Positions 1 through 7,259 of a stretch of 64,000 bases of DNA are shown piece after piece. A model generated the notes under the pieces. That model saw only the letters and a list, made by a program, of their open reading frames with translations, ran no database searches and was not told the DNA's origin. Source of the DNA: Stutzerimonas stutzeri KOS6 (lineage in GTDB: Bacteria > Pseudomonadota > Gammaproteobacteria > Pseudomonadales > Pseudomonadaceae); contig NZ_KK020676.1 in assembly GCF_000307775.2 (NCBI RefSeq), positions 1,400,576 to 1,464,575 on the forward strand, given 5' to 3'. The stretch's first letter is position 1. Every line of letters starts with the position of its first letter. A program made the translations under genes and the position numbers.

Positions 1-2
1 CC

Positions 3-659
3 CTGAACCATGAGCTGGCCTACCTGCGCGCTGTGTTCAACGAACTCGAGCGGCTTGGGGAGTGGGTGGGTGACAACCGGCTCGCGAAGGCGCGGGCGTT
101 GAAGTTCGACGAGACGGAGATGGCGTACCTGGAGCGCGATCAGATCCAGCCGTTGCTCGCTGCCCTGGACGAGATCTCGCCGAAAGCCGGGCTGGTGGCG
201 CGGATCTGCTTGGCCACTGGCGCCAGGTGGTCAGAGGCGGAAGGGTTGACTGCTCGCCAGGTGCGCGACTGCCGGATCCACTACACCAGGACGAAGTCCT
301 CGAAGAACCGAGCGGTTCCGATCACCGAGGACCTGCAGACGAAGATCAAAGCCGCGCTGCCGTTCGGCGATTGCTACAAGCGATTCGGCGAGGCGGTCGA
401 CGCGATAGGCCTTGACCTGCCAGCCGGCCAGCTGACCCACGTGCTGCGCCACACCTTTGCCAGCCATTACATGATGAACGGCGGCGATATCCTCACCCTG
501 CAGCGAGTGCTCGGCCACGCCTCGCTGGCGATGACCATGAAGTACGCCCACTTCAGCCCGGGGCACTTGGCTGAGGTGGTCACACTGAACCCGCTGGCGA
601 CGGCAGATGTAAATGGAGTGCTCAATGGCGACAATGATGGAGATAGCAGGCAAGGTTGA
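3..659 (+). CDS. Phage-type tyrosine integrase, C-terminal part (5' end outside window)
   Basis: The reading frame is open from the first bases of the window, so the N-terminus is missing. The visible part holds the end of the core-binding domain (HELAYLRAVFNELERLGEW, typical of P2/phiCTX-like integrases) and a complete catalytic domain. Counted from the in-frame GTG at 33, the catalytic set is Arg65 (ATGARWSE), Lys88 (TRTKSS), His136/Arg139 (HVLRH), His162 (LGHASL) and Tyr171 (KYAHF), so the enzyme is probably active. It would integrate and excise a prophage or island lying mostly left of the window. It ends about 600 bases before a partial tRNA-Thr copy, as expected of an integrase near its own attachment site. 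The family call is firm; the P2-like affinity is from memory. Confidence 0.9.
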   Translation: MNHELAYLRAVFNELERLGEWVGDNRLAKARALKFDETEMAYLERDQIQPLLAALDEISPKAGLVARICLATGARWSEAEGLTARQVRDCRIHYTRTKSSKNRAVPITEDLQTKIKAALPFGDCYKRFGEAVDAIGLDLPAGQLTHVLRHTFASHYMMNGGDILTLQRVLGHASLAMTMKYAHFSPGHLAEVVTLNPLATADVNGVLNGDNDGDSRQG

Positions 660-1209
660 TTGGACAACTGTCCTCGTCGCCTTAGCTACGGGCTTAAGCG
701 CTGCATACGGCAATGTGTGGTTGTCGATAAAACAGGCGAAACGCGAGCGCACCTCTGTTCGCGCCGCTCTGCTAGCTGAGGTGGGAGCGCTAGTTGAGCT
801 GTGCGATCGTCGTGAATATTTGCCATACATTCGGGAGGTGGCTGAGTACCTCGAGGCGCTCACAGACGAGCAACTTGAGGAATTCGCTGAGGATGCTTTC
901 TTTCTGAAGGTGCCGATTTCTGAACACTACAACAGGGTGTATCAAGAAAACGTCGGGCGTCTCGGTACGTTGTCAGTCGACGAGGCGCGGCAAATCGTGA
1001 GGTTCTATCAGCTGGTGGATAGCGTGAGGTCTGACGTCACCGAAAACGGTGTTCTGTACGAAGGTTGCAAACAAGAAATCGTCTGGCGAGAAACAGCCGG
1101 GGTACTCGAATCTGCATTAGAAATTGGTCGCCGTTTAACCTCGGAGAGAGTGCCAATGTGGCGCCGATGGATCCAGCGTGGACGTAATGTGGACGCGTCG
1201 CTGAATTGA
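625..1209 (+). CDS. Hypothetical membrane-anchored protein, cargo next to the integrase
   Basis: I do not recognise this family. I chose ATG 625 because GGAG lies just upstream; an in-frame ATG at 613 is also possible. The gene overlaps the integrase 3' end in another frame. The protein (about 194 aa) has one N-terminal hydrophobic segment (TTVLVALATGLSAAYGNVWL), a basic stretch (KQAKRERTSVR), then a mostly helical, acidic cytosolic part with no catalytic motif I can name. It sits between the phage integrase and the attachment repeat, a usual place for lysogenic-conversion or defence cargo, so superinfection exclusion or phage defence is possible but unsupported by the sequence itself. Confidence 0.7.
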   Translation: MATMMEIAGKVDWTTVLVALATGLSAAYGNVWLSIKQAKRERTSVRAALLAEVGALVELCDRREYLPYIREVAEYLEALTDEQLEEFAEDAFFLKVPISEHYNRVYQENVGRLGTLSVDEARQIVRFYQLVDSVRSDVTENGVLYEGCKQEIVWRETAGVLESALEIGRRLTSERVPMWRRWIQRGRNVDASLN

Positions 1210-1239
1210 AATGGAATCTTTCAGGGGACTAGAAACGCG

Positions 1240-1262
1240 AAAGCCCCGCATTGAGGGGCTTT
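1240..1262. terminator. Rho-independent-type hairpin at the end of the left element
   Basis: Eight-base perfect arms (AAAGCCCC and GGGGCTTT) flank a 7-base loop, 30 bases after the cargo gene stop. The arms begin with A's and end with T's, so it could work in both directions. Confidence 0.7.
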
Positions 1263-1268
1263 GAAAGG

Positions 1269-1315
1269 TGGTGCCGGCACCAGGAGTCGAACCCGGGACC
1301 TACTGATTACAAGTC
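1269..1315. repeat. Left attachment repeat (47-bp partial tRNA-Thr copy)
   Basis: Identical to 12819-12865 over 47 bases; the flanking bases differ on both sides (g versus a on the left, g versus a on the right). It carries the tRNA 3' half including the encoded CCA and T arm, and the continuation is not tRNA. This is the junction between the left element and the IncQ-type element. Confidence 0.93.
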
Positions 1316-1538
1316 GTAGCCTAACGCACCGAGGCCCGCAAATAGTAGGTTAAGTTAGATTCAGATTCAACATATCTAAGTAGCTGAATACATGGAGTTT
1401 TCGTTAGATTTGGCTAGAGGGGGGCAGCTGGGCGCTGTACCTCTGCTGTACCTTTCTTTGTGCAGACTATGGCAATCTGAGATCGCCGCTAGTGGTTGAT
1501 CATGGTGCCAGGCTGCCCTCGCCTGATCGCCAATTATT
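1316..1538. other. Gene-free left end of the element
   Basis: No convincing gene lies between the attachment repeat and the nuclease gene. The stretch is fairly AT-rich at first and holds the paired CTGTACC motif described separately. It probably contains the promoter of the nuclease gene, but I see no clear -35/-10 pair. Confidence 0.5.
1435..1453. promoter_or_regulatory. Paired CTGTACCT motif, candidate recombinase arm site (left end)
   Basis: CTGTACCT occurs twice with an 11-base period, close to one helical turn. The same CTGTACC pair with the same period occurs in the integrase promoter region at 12742-12759, and a further single copy lies at 2778-2785. Spacing, orientation and location at both element ends suggest binding sites for the integrase or a directionality factor; this is inference. 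Confidence 0.45.
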
Positions 1539-2672
1539 GTGCACAGCCATGAGATCCCGGCGCGGCCAATCTGCCGCCCCCTCAACCGGCACGCCGACGG
1601 CTATTTCACCCATTATAAATATCAAGCCCTGGACTATAGCTCCATGCACTACACACATATTGAGTCTGCCTCAGTTCTCGAGGACCTAACCCACGATTGC
1701 TCTGACCATCTAGAGCTGCGACTGAGAAATAAAGGAGCCGGTACGGCATATGCAAATCAGTGTCAGTTCTGCGGCGAGTTCAGGGGCGGAGAAATTAGCA
1801 AGGCAAAAGTCAAGATACAACCTCCGCTTAGCGACATATATCTGGAAGATGCATTTTCAAAGAAGAGATCAGAGATTCTGTTGGCCATGGAAACTGTTCG
1901 GAGTTTTCCTCTGGAACCAAGAAATATTAAAACTTTCGATCAAAAACTAGCAGAATTGGAAGGCGTCATTGAGAGTTATTGTTCGGATAACGAGATTGAT
2001 AAGTCGGCATTGCTGCCTATATATCTTGTACGCCAGCGTGAGCGCTATATAAACGAGGGGTACTCATCGAAATGGCAGAGCGAAGGTGAGCTTCACGAAT
2101 GGTTCATAAAAAACTTTTCGAAGTGGTTTCATATTCATCACGAGGTCAGTGGGACAGGGTTCGTAAATAGAGAGCCAGAGCGCATCAGAATAGATTTTAT
2201 AATAAAAGCGAAGGATAGCCTCGTTAAACATGGATTCACTGATAAATACATCGGCGTCGAAGTAAAATATTTAAGTCCAATAACGGGGAAAGGATTTCAC
2301 GGGAAGAGCTCAAGAGGCATTTTTCAAGCCTTAAGCTATTGGTACAGCGGGGCTAGATGGGATTTGGAAAATGAAACAGGGGTTGAGCTTGCCACGGTAT
2401 TGATCTTTAGCAATTTGTCTTTTCAAGACGAATTGGATTATATATTTGGAAGCTTGGACTGGCATTACCGAAAAATATGGAAGTCATATCTGAGCATTGC
2501 GAATCATGCCAATGTCGGTCAGCTTATAGTTAGGACCTGGAATGACGATCTCGCGTATTGGGCTATGGAGTACGATGGTGCTAAATATTACTCAATGAGT
2601 CGTGATCGCGGCCTTTCAAAAGGAAACCCTAACGTAATAAGCAAGAGGAGAATAGGAAATAGTCAAAGATAG
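1539..2672 (+). CDS. PD-(D/E)XK nuclease-like protein, probable defence cargo
   Basis: The protein (377 aa) ends in a restriction-endonuclease-like fold. Visible elements are acidic residues in a helix around 182-187 (SEGELHEWF), Asp219 (RIRIDF), Glu241-Val-Lys243 (GVEVKY) and a QxxxY helix at 263-267 (FQALSY), together the D, ExK, QxxxY signature of the PD-(D/E)XK superfamily. A CQFC pair at 75-78 may be half of a zinc site. No helicase or methyltransferase partner is adjacent. The start is uncertain: ATG 1539 has no strong ribosome site, and ATG 1644 (MHYTH) would remove 35 residues. The gene is the only rightward one in the element and is much richer in A+T than its neighbours, a sign of separate acquisition. 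A role against phages or plasmids is likely from position and fold but not shown. Confidence 0.75.
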   Translation: MHSHEIPARPICRPLNRHADGYFTHYKYQALDYSSMHYTHIESASVLEDLTHDCSDHLELRLRNKGAGTAYANQCQFCGEFRGGEISKAKVKIQPPLSDIYLEDAFSKKRSEILLAMETVRSFPLEPRNIKTFDQKLAELEGVIESYCSDNEIDKSALLPIYLVRQRERYINEGYSSKWQSEGELHEWFIKNFSKWFHIHHEVSGTGFVNREPERIRIDFIIKAKDSLVKHGFTDKYIGVEVKYLSPITGKGFHGKSSRGIFQALSYWYSGARWDLENETGVELATVLIFSNLSFQDELDYIFGSLDWHYRKIWKSYLSIANHANVGQLIVRTWNDDLAYWAMEYDGAKYYSMSRDRGLSKGNPNVISKRRIGNSQR

Positions 2673-2862
2673 CAATATCGAAATGCATCTATATCGCCAC
2701 CCTCAACACAATGATCGGCATTCAGGTGCCCGCAAAAGCACATACATTGATAGATAAATAGAAACATCTAGATCTAGCTGTACCTAGCGAAGGGAGTAGA
2801 GGTGCGTCTTCCTAGCTGCGAAAAGCGAGTCTTAATCGCCTTTGTTCTTGATGCCTTGAGCG

Positions 2863-3246
2863 CTAGTCGTGCTCTTTATCCTGTTGGGGGGAGGATCCCC
2901 AACGGCTTGCTTTGCGCTGCGGGAGTTTTTCAAGCTCGCTGCTCCACTGGTCCCGCATGGGATTATTCTCGATTACGCTTCCTAACCGCTGGCCGCAGTG
3001 CTTGCAGACTACTGCCTGCATTTTTACTGTCTCAGCGCAGTAAGGGCAGGTTTTCTGCGGATCCGCTGGCAAAGCTGGCATGCAAAGTTGCCTCGGAGCT
3101 GCAGACATAGCCGCCGCGAATAGCAGGGCCAGTGGGCCGAAGAGGCACCCGAGCAGGAACCATCCCAGGCCGCTCCGGCGCTTTGCGAGCGCAATGAGTG
3201 CGCATAGAGCACCCATCACGATCCAGCAGATGATTATGAAACCCAT
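2863..3246 (-). CDS. Small membrane protein with C-terminal zinc ribbon
   Basis: The 127-aa product begins with two hydrophobic helices (about 1-18 and 27-48), separated by a short basic loop (AKRRSG). A zinc-ribbon knuckle pair follows (CPYC at about 67-70 and CKHC at about 81-84) and then a polar tail. Membrane proteins with a small soluble zinc ribbon are common in bacteria, often annotated only as zinc ribbon domain proteins, and the function is unknown. It follows the lipoprotein gene by 9 bases and is the last gene of the leftward set. I cannot assign a role. Confidence 0.75.
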   Translation of the reverse strand: MGFIIICWIVMGALCALIALAKRRSGLGWFLLGCLFGPLALLFAAAMSAAPRQLCMPALPADPQKTCPYCAETVKMQAVVCKHCGQRLGSVIENNPMRDQWSSELEKLPQRKASRWGSSPQQDKEHD

Positions 3247-3255
3247 GTCACGTCC

Positions 3256-3612
3256 TTATTTGGTTGGGTTAAAGGGCTGCCACGAGACTGGTAGGTCATC
3301 GCCACAGTTCAAGCACTCGATGCCTCTATCATCAACGGCGCGCACGAAGGCGTAGGTGATGTCATCCAGACTTGTGAGCAGAAGCTTTTCGCCGCCCTTG
3401 TCTTCGGCGCGCCAGGTCTCCTCGCGTGTGATCCGCTGTTGAAGCTGATCTATCTGCACGATGTCCGCCTTACTTCCGTCGATTTTTATAGTGATTAAGG
3501 GCCCTAAAAAGCCAGCCTCGGCTGCGTACATGCCGTCATAGCTATTTCCACAACCGGCCAGTGCTATGGCTGCGGCGGCAATAAAGCAGGTGTTCAGATA
3601 TTTCGGATTCAT
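3256..3612 (-). CDS. Hypothetical lipoprotein
   Basis: The 118-aa product has a basic N-terminus, a hydrophobic stretch and a lipobox ending in LAGC (Cys21), so it should be a lipoprotein of the inner or outer membrane. The mature part has a CLNC pair near the C-terminus and no family I recognise. It lies between the partition-like gene and the zinc-ribbon membrane protein and reads the same way. In mobile elements small lipoproteins can act in entry exclusion; that is only a possibility here. Confidence 0.75.
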   Translation of the reverse strand: MNPKYLNTCFIAAAAIALAGCGNSYDGMYAAEAGFLGPLITIKIDGSKADIVQIDQLQQRITREETWRAEDKGGEKLLLTSLDDITYAFVRAVDDRGIECLNCGDDLPVSWQPFNPTK

Positions 3613-3645
3613 ACATGAGTTCCATATGGGCTACGCACCACATCC

Positions 3646-3921
3646 TCACTGCTCGGTATGCGTGGCAGAAGCCGAAGCTGGCAGAATATGGACCACGAAC
3701 TTCGCCAGACCCGCTCGCTCAAGCATCTGAGCCAGCTTGTCGAGGCTTTTGAATATACGGGGGCCCCCACGCTGCCTTTGAAGGGTTGCCAGTTCGTCTT
3801 GCAGCTGAAGTTGCAGCAGCCAGCCATCAGCGGCTTTTATGGCCTGCGCTTCCTGGACTATGCCAGCGGCGATATAGCGCCGCAGATCGGCCTCTTTGAT
3901 TGACACGAGCCACCTGCGCAA
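3646..3921 (-). CDS. Small ParC-like plasmid partition-associated protein (tentative)
   Basis: The 91-aa product has a hydrophilic N-terminal helix, a central segment that reads like a small beta-hairpin (ADGWLLQLQL), and the run PRIFKSLDKLAQMLERAGLAKFVV. The pattern PRxFxSLDxLxxxLxxxGLxxFxV recurs in short proteins annotated as ParC partition-associated in Pseudomonas and Xanthomonas plasmids and islands; I recall this from memory and could not check it. No ParA or ParB is adjacent. If the assignment is right it adds another plasmid-type trait to the element. It begins after a strong hairpin that probably ends the upstream TraG operon. Confidence 0.6.
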   Translation of the reverse strand: MRRWLVSIKEADLRRYIAAGIVQEAQAIKAADGWLLQLQLQDELATLQRQRGGPRIFKSLDKLAQMLERAGLAKFVVHILPASASATHTEQ

Positions 3922-3940
3922 TTGAAAAGTGTAGGGCCGT

Positions 3941-3969
3941 GGGAGGAGTGTTTTTACGCTCCTCCTCCC
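3941..3969. terminator. Hairpin downstream of the TraG-like operon
   Basis: Eight-base arms (GGGAGGAG and CTCCTCCC) surround a T-rich loop. It lies between the stop of the 138-aa gene and the start of the partition-like gene and probably separates two leftward transcripts. There is no classical T run after it, so termination is uncertain. Confidence 0.45.
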
Positions 3970-4081
3970 AGCTCGCCCAACGGCAGGGTCCCTCTACATA
4001 ACCCACTGCGCCGCTGATGCCATTATATTGCTATCTATCGTCTACCCGTCAATAGTTTAATAATGAAAAATCAATAATTGT

Positions 4082-4498
4082 TTATTGATTAGATCCAAGC
4101 TCGAGCGCCAGCCGGTGCCGCTCGTACTTTGGATCAGCAACAGCGTCGGCCCAGCAGCTGTTCTCCAGCTCGGTACGCGCCTGGAGCTCACTTTCGCCCA
4201 GGATCTGCAGTAGCGCTGCACGAGTCGGCGCATCGTTAGTCATCAGCGCCATGGCGCGAATTTGGTAGCGTGCAGGCGAGCCGTCCGGGATCAGCGGCGG
4301 GCAGACCATCAGCGCCATTTCTAGCCCTAGCAGTCCGAGCCCCATGTTCACGCTAGCCCCCCAGGGCGAGCCTGCCAACGCAGTAGCGGCCTCCGCTTGT
4401 GTCTCACCTAGAAATGCGAACAGTGCCTGGCTGGCGGCGCCGTCGCCGGTTAGGAGCGCGACGGCCTGTAGTGGCGCGCGGGCTAGATTCATGTCCAT
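4082..4498 (-). CDS. Hypothetical protein, last gene of the TraG-like operon
   Basis: The product (138 aa) starts at ATG 4498, chosen because AGGAG lies at proper spacing upstream; a longer frame to 4603 lacks such a site. It is rich in Ala and Leu and contains two similar helical segments (APLQAVALLTGDGAASQALFAFLG and later APTRAALLQILGESELQARTELE), so it may consist of two copies of an alpha-helical unit. No signal peptide or catalytic motif is visible. It follows the small membrane protein gene by 10 bases, probably in the same transcript. I do not recognise the family. Confidence 0.7.
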   Translation of the reverse strand: MDMNLARAPLQAVALLTGDGAASQALFAFLGETQAEAATALAGSPWGASVNMGLGLLGLEMALMVCPPLIPDGSPARYQIRAMALMTNDAPTRAALLQILGESELQARTELENSCWADAVADPKYERHRLALELGSNQ

Positions 4499-4508
4499 AT
4501 CGTTTCTC

Positions 4509-4748
4509 CTATAGCAACGCTGAAAGCAGGGCAGCTGAGAGCCCCATGAAAATGCAGCAGAATTTCTGCATCTGTTCTGCTTGGCCATGTCGATGCAATG
4601 CACTCATTGCTGCAGCAGTAGCTATCAGCAGCATCGACAGGTAGGTCAGGTGTGGAGTGAGGAATGCTATTTGGCCAGCGAGGAGTGCGGCGACAGGGAT
4701 CAGCAGCACTACTGCGAGGAGCCAAGCCAAGCGGATCTTCTCGGCCAT
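4509..4748 (-). CDS. Small three-helix membrane protein
   Basis: The 79-aa product is almost all membrane: hydrophobic segments at about 7-27, 31-48 and 62-79. Its ATG overlaps the TGA of the preceding gene (TGATG arrangement), so translation is likely coupled. In conjugative islands such small integral proteins accompany mating-pair proteins, but no specific family is recognisable. Confidence 0.7.
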   Translation of the reverse strand: MAEKIRLAWLLAVVLLIPVAALLAGQIAFLTPHLTYLSMLLIATAAAMSALHRHGQAEQMQKFCCIFMGLSAALLSALL

Positions 4749-5119
4749 CAGGCCCTCCCGCCGTATGGCACGTTCACTTTGGGCAATTGGCTAAGCAGCT
4801 CCTCGTACCATTGCTCGTGTCGTTCCTCACTGCGTGCATCGATGCCGCTGCGTCTATTGATCTCGGTGACTAGCAGGTAGGCGCCCACTGAATCGATATC
4901 TGGGGTTTTGATCGGGCGCAGCTCGACCGGTATATCGTTGCTGCTCCGATCAAACGAGAGGACTGCGCTGAGCTGCGGATGGAGGTGATGGGGATCGCCG
5001 CGCAATAGCCAGCACAGATCCCTGTGCTTGGCCGCGCAGTCCAAGATGTGGCGTAGATTGACTGGGGTATCCCGAATCATAGTGAAATCAGCCGTTAACC
5101 AGGCCGGGAAACTGAGCAT
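4748..5119 (-). CDS. Hypothetical protein between the TraG-like gene and a small membrane protein
   Basis: The product (123 aa) starts at ATG 5119, where GGAG lies upstream; an upstream in-frame start at 5185 is less likely. The sequence is soluble and mixed alpha/beta, with a central region LLRGDPHHLHPQLSAVLSF and an acidic C-terminal part (RSEERHEQWYEELLSQLP). No signal peptide. It begins about 105 bases after the TraG-like gene and is coupled to the following membrane protein gene. Function unknown. Confidence 0.65.
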   Translation of the reverse strand: MLSFPAWLTADFTMIRDTPVNLRHILDCAAKHRDLCWLLRGDPHHLHPQLSAVLSFDRSSNDIPVELRPIKTPDIDSVGAYLLVTEINRRSGIDARSEERHEQWYEELLSQLPKVNVPYGGRA

Positions 5120-5225
5120 GACAGGCGACTCCAAAGTTTTGTGGGGTTGCCTATTTTCCCGATCTGCAGATGTGCCAGAAGCCACTCCCCAGGTCCGTCC
5201 GGGACTCTGAAATATGGGAGCCTAA

Positions 5226-7259
5226 TCATTCGTCATCCTTTGGCCGACGCTTTTTTTTGCTGCGTGGAGTGCGGCCTAGGGCGAAGCCATCGCTATTGCT
5301 TGCGGGCTGACTTGCATCGATATTCGGCTTTCGAGAAGGTATGAGCTGAGCACCGAACCGTGCACTGTATCTAGCCTCGGATCTGCCACTTGGCTGTACG
5401 CCATTTGAAGATATTGATTGGGAGAACTGCATTTTCGCCCCAACACTCCCACCGCCACCGCCACCGCCACCGCCACCGCCACCGCCACCGCCACCGCCAC
5501 CGCCACCGCCACCGCCACCGCCACCGCCACCGCCACCGCCACCGCCACTTTTGGGGCTAGCCGCCGCTTTACTGGCGAGCGCGGCGCCCCTGGCTGTGAT
5601 CGTTGCTGTGGCTGCAGCTGCCTTAGCGACATCGGCCCCAGTTACAACTTGCTGTCGTGCCGCTCCGCCAAGGCCGCCCAGGCTGACGCCGGTGATCGTT
5701 GTGGCTAACCAGGTGCCTGCTGCAAGCAGCAGGCCGAACAACATTTGGATGCTGCCGTATATCAGGTCGAGATCGGTTCCACCGCCCTGCCAGCCGGCTG
5801 ATAGTGCGGCCTGGGCCAACGCAACCGAACTCATTGCGACTGATGCTGAGACGGCAATTAAATGGCAAAAAATGATCGCGAAGACTGGAAACGCGAGCAT
5901 CGCGAGCCATTGCGGGATGGTTTGCCAGCCTCTGAGGGGTGACATGGCGATGGCAATGGGACCGATGATCAGCACGAGCCAAAAGACACCCGCCATCGCG
6001 GCCACATAGGCGGGTAGCAACGTCTGCAGCTCGATCCACTTCAGATAGTTTTTACCGGCTTGCCAAGTCGATATGGTGCCGGCCACCACGGTGGAAACCG
6101 TACCAGCCTGTTTATTCGCACCGCCCGCGTACACAGCTTCCTGAACTTTTTTCCAGCTGCGGCCCGCGGCAAGCGCGCCCACATCGATGTCGGTTCTTTG
6201 ACCGACGGACGTCCGGCCACCGCTCTCTACCAGGGCCCGGTATGCCTGCTCGGCGGCAAACTGTGCGACGTGGTACGCCTCCACACAGTTTTTTATCGTG
6301 AAACCCTGAGACGCTTCTTCACCACCCTGATCCGCCTGCCAGGCCACCGCGTTTTTGACGAGGGCATCGCGAACCTGTGTTGGCGCGTCGCCAATCGTGA
6401 GGTAGCTGGGTGTCACATCCGCCTTGCCGGCCTGTATCGCCGACCAATGTTCCTGCGTTGGGAGAACGTACGGGCGGTTAGTCACGAAGATGGTATCGGC
6501 TTTTGCAAGCGCGGCCAGGCCCTCGGCGCGGCGTTCTCTGACTGCGCCGGCGTCCAGAATTTCACTGAGCGTATTTGCTGTAACGACCTGCCCTGACCAT
6601 GACCCGACCGACTTTACTATTTCGCCCACGCCTCGCCCGGCGATTTTCATCTGCGCCCAGACGCCACGTTGCTCGTCGGGGATCCCCAGGCCGGCTCCGC
6701 CCAACAGGCCGACGGCGTGATAAGCCTGGACCAGTGTTCTATTGGTGGAGTTTGAAAAAATCGAACTTGGTGGGGAGCACTGCTCGTTGTAATCGCGGAT
6801 CAGGCGCCCGAGCTCGCTGTTTGCATACTGGCCAGCTGTGCGCTGCACGCTGTAATTCAAAAGGGCATCAGCCGGGATGAAATTCCCATCCACGCTCATG
6901 CCTTGCATGGTTTTAGCGATCGCAGAATTCAGCGATTTGTTGATCGTCATGATCACGGTGTACGCAATCTTTTGCGCGTTCGTTGCGTCGACCGTAGCCC
7001 CGCTCGTCAGCTGCAGAGGTGTTGGCTGAAGGCCATAGACAAGCGCGAGGAGGATGGCGGGACCGCTGAATGCAGCGCGAAGCGGGCCGTCCGCAGGTAG
7101 CCGAATCGCCATGATGATCAGGGATATGAATCCGAGCGTGACTATCCACTCGTTGATCTGCTGGCCAATCATCGACAAAAAAGGCGAGGTGGCAACGATT
7201 AGAAAATCGACTACGCCATCGAACAATGCGAAGAGCCAACCGAGCTTTGCAGAGTCCAT
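5226..7259 (-). CDS. TraG_N-like conjugation membrane protein with poly-glycine tract
   Basis: The product (677 aa) starts at ATG 7259, with GGAAG upstream and its ATG overlapping the TAA of the previous gene. Layout: three N-terminal membrane segments (about 8-28, 36-55, 62-80); a large periplasmic region with single cysteines in NEQCS and KNCVEAY; three more membrane segments (about 405-430, 445-470, 495-523); an Ala-rich linker; 33 consecutive glycines at 572-604; and a basic tail (RSKKKRRPKDD). This order, with paired cysteines between membrane blocks, matches the N-terminal module of F-type TraG and the TraG_N proteins of Pseudomonas islands, which act in mating-pair stabilization and assembly. 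No other mating-pair gene is present, which is the odd feature. A VirB6/TrbL-like protein is the alternative. Confidence 0.75.
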   Translation of the reverse strand: MDSAKLGWLFALFDGVVDFLIVATSPFLSMIGQQINEWIVTLGFISLIIMAIRLPADGPLRAAFSGPAILLALVYGLQPTPLQLTSGATVDATNAQKIAYTVIMTINKSLNSAIAKTMQGMSVDGNFIPADALLNYSVQRTAGQYANSELGRLIRDYNEQCSPPSSIFSNSTNRTLVQAYHAVGLLGGAGLGIPDEQRGVWAQMKIAGRGVGEIVKSVGSWSGQVVTANTLSEILDAGAVRERRAEGLAALAKADTIFVTNRPYVLPTQEHWSAIQAGKADVTPSYLTIGDAPTQVRDALVKNAVAWQADQGGEEASQGFTIKNCVEAYHVAQFAAEQAYRALVESGGRTSVGQRTDIDVGALAAGRSWKKVQEAVYAGGANKQAGTVSTVVAGTISTWQAGKNYLKWIELQTLLPAYVAAMAGVFWLVLIIGPIAIAMSPLRGWQTIPQWLAMLAFPVFAIIFCHLIAVSASVAMSSVALAQAALSAGWQGGGTDLDLIYGSIQMLFGLLLAAGTWLATTITGVSLGGLGGAARQQVVTGADVAKAAAATATITARGAALASKAAASPKSGGGGGGGGGGGGGGGGGGGGGGGGGGGGGGGGGSVGAKMQFSQSISSNGVQPSGRSEARYSARFGAQLIPSRKPNIDASQPASNSDGFALGRTPRSKKKRRPKDDE
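5448..5546. repeat. Hexanucleotide repeat (ACCGCC)16 encoding 33 glycines
   Basis: Sixteen uninterrupted copies of the hexamer, preceded by CCC, lie inside the TraG-like gene. On the coding strand they read GGC GGT alternately. Because the unit is six bases, slippage changes the glycine linker length by two residues without breaking the frame. Confidence 0.95.

Noticed and set aside
1376..1585. A 69-codon minus-strand frame near the left attachment site
   Set aside because: No start context, no recognisable features, and it overlaps the candidate recombinase sites and the nuclease start.
2802..3110. A 102-codon + strand frame opposite the zinc-ribbon protein
   Set aside because: The minus-strand product has membrane helices and a zinc knuckle pair; the + frame has no family features.
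5448..5546. Possible CRISPR or minisatellite array
   Set aside because: The repeat unit is six bases with no spacers and lies in frame in a coding region.
5226..7259. Filamentous-phage adsorption protein (pIII), because of the glycine tract
   Set aside because: The six membrane segments and the paired periplasmic cysteines fit TraG_N or VirB6 rather than pIII, and no coat or Zot gene is present.
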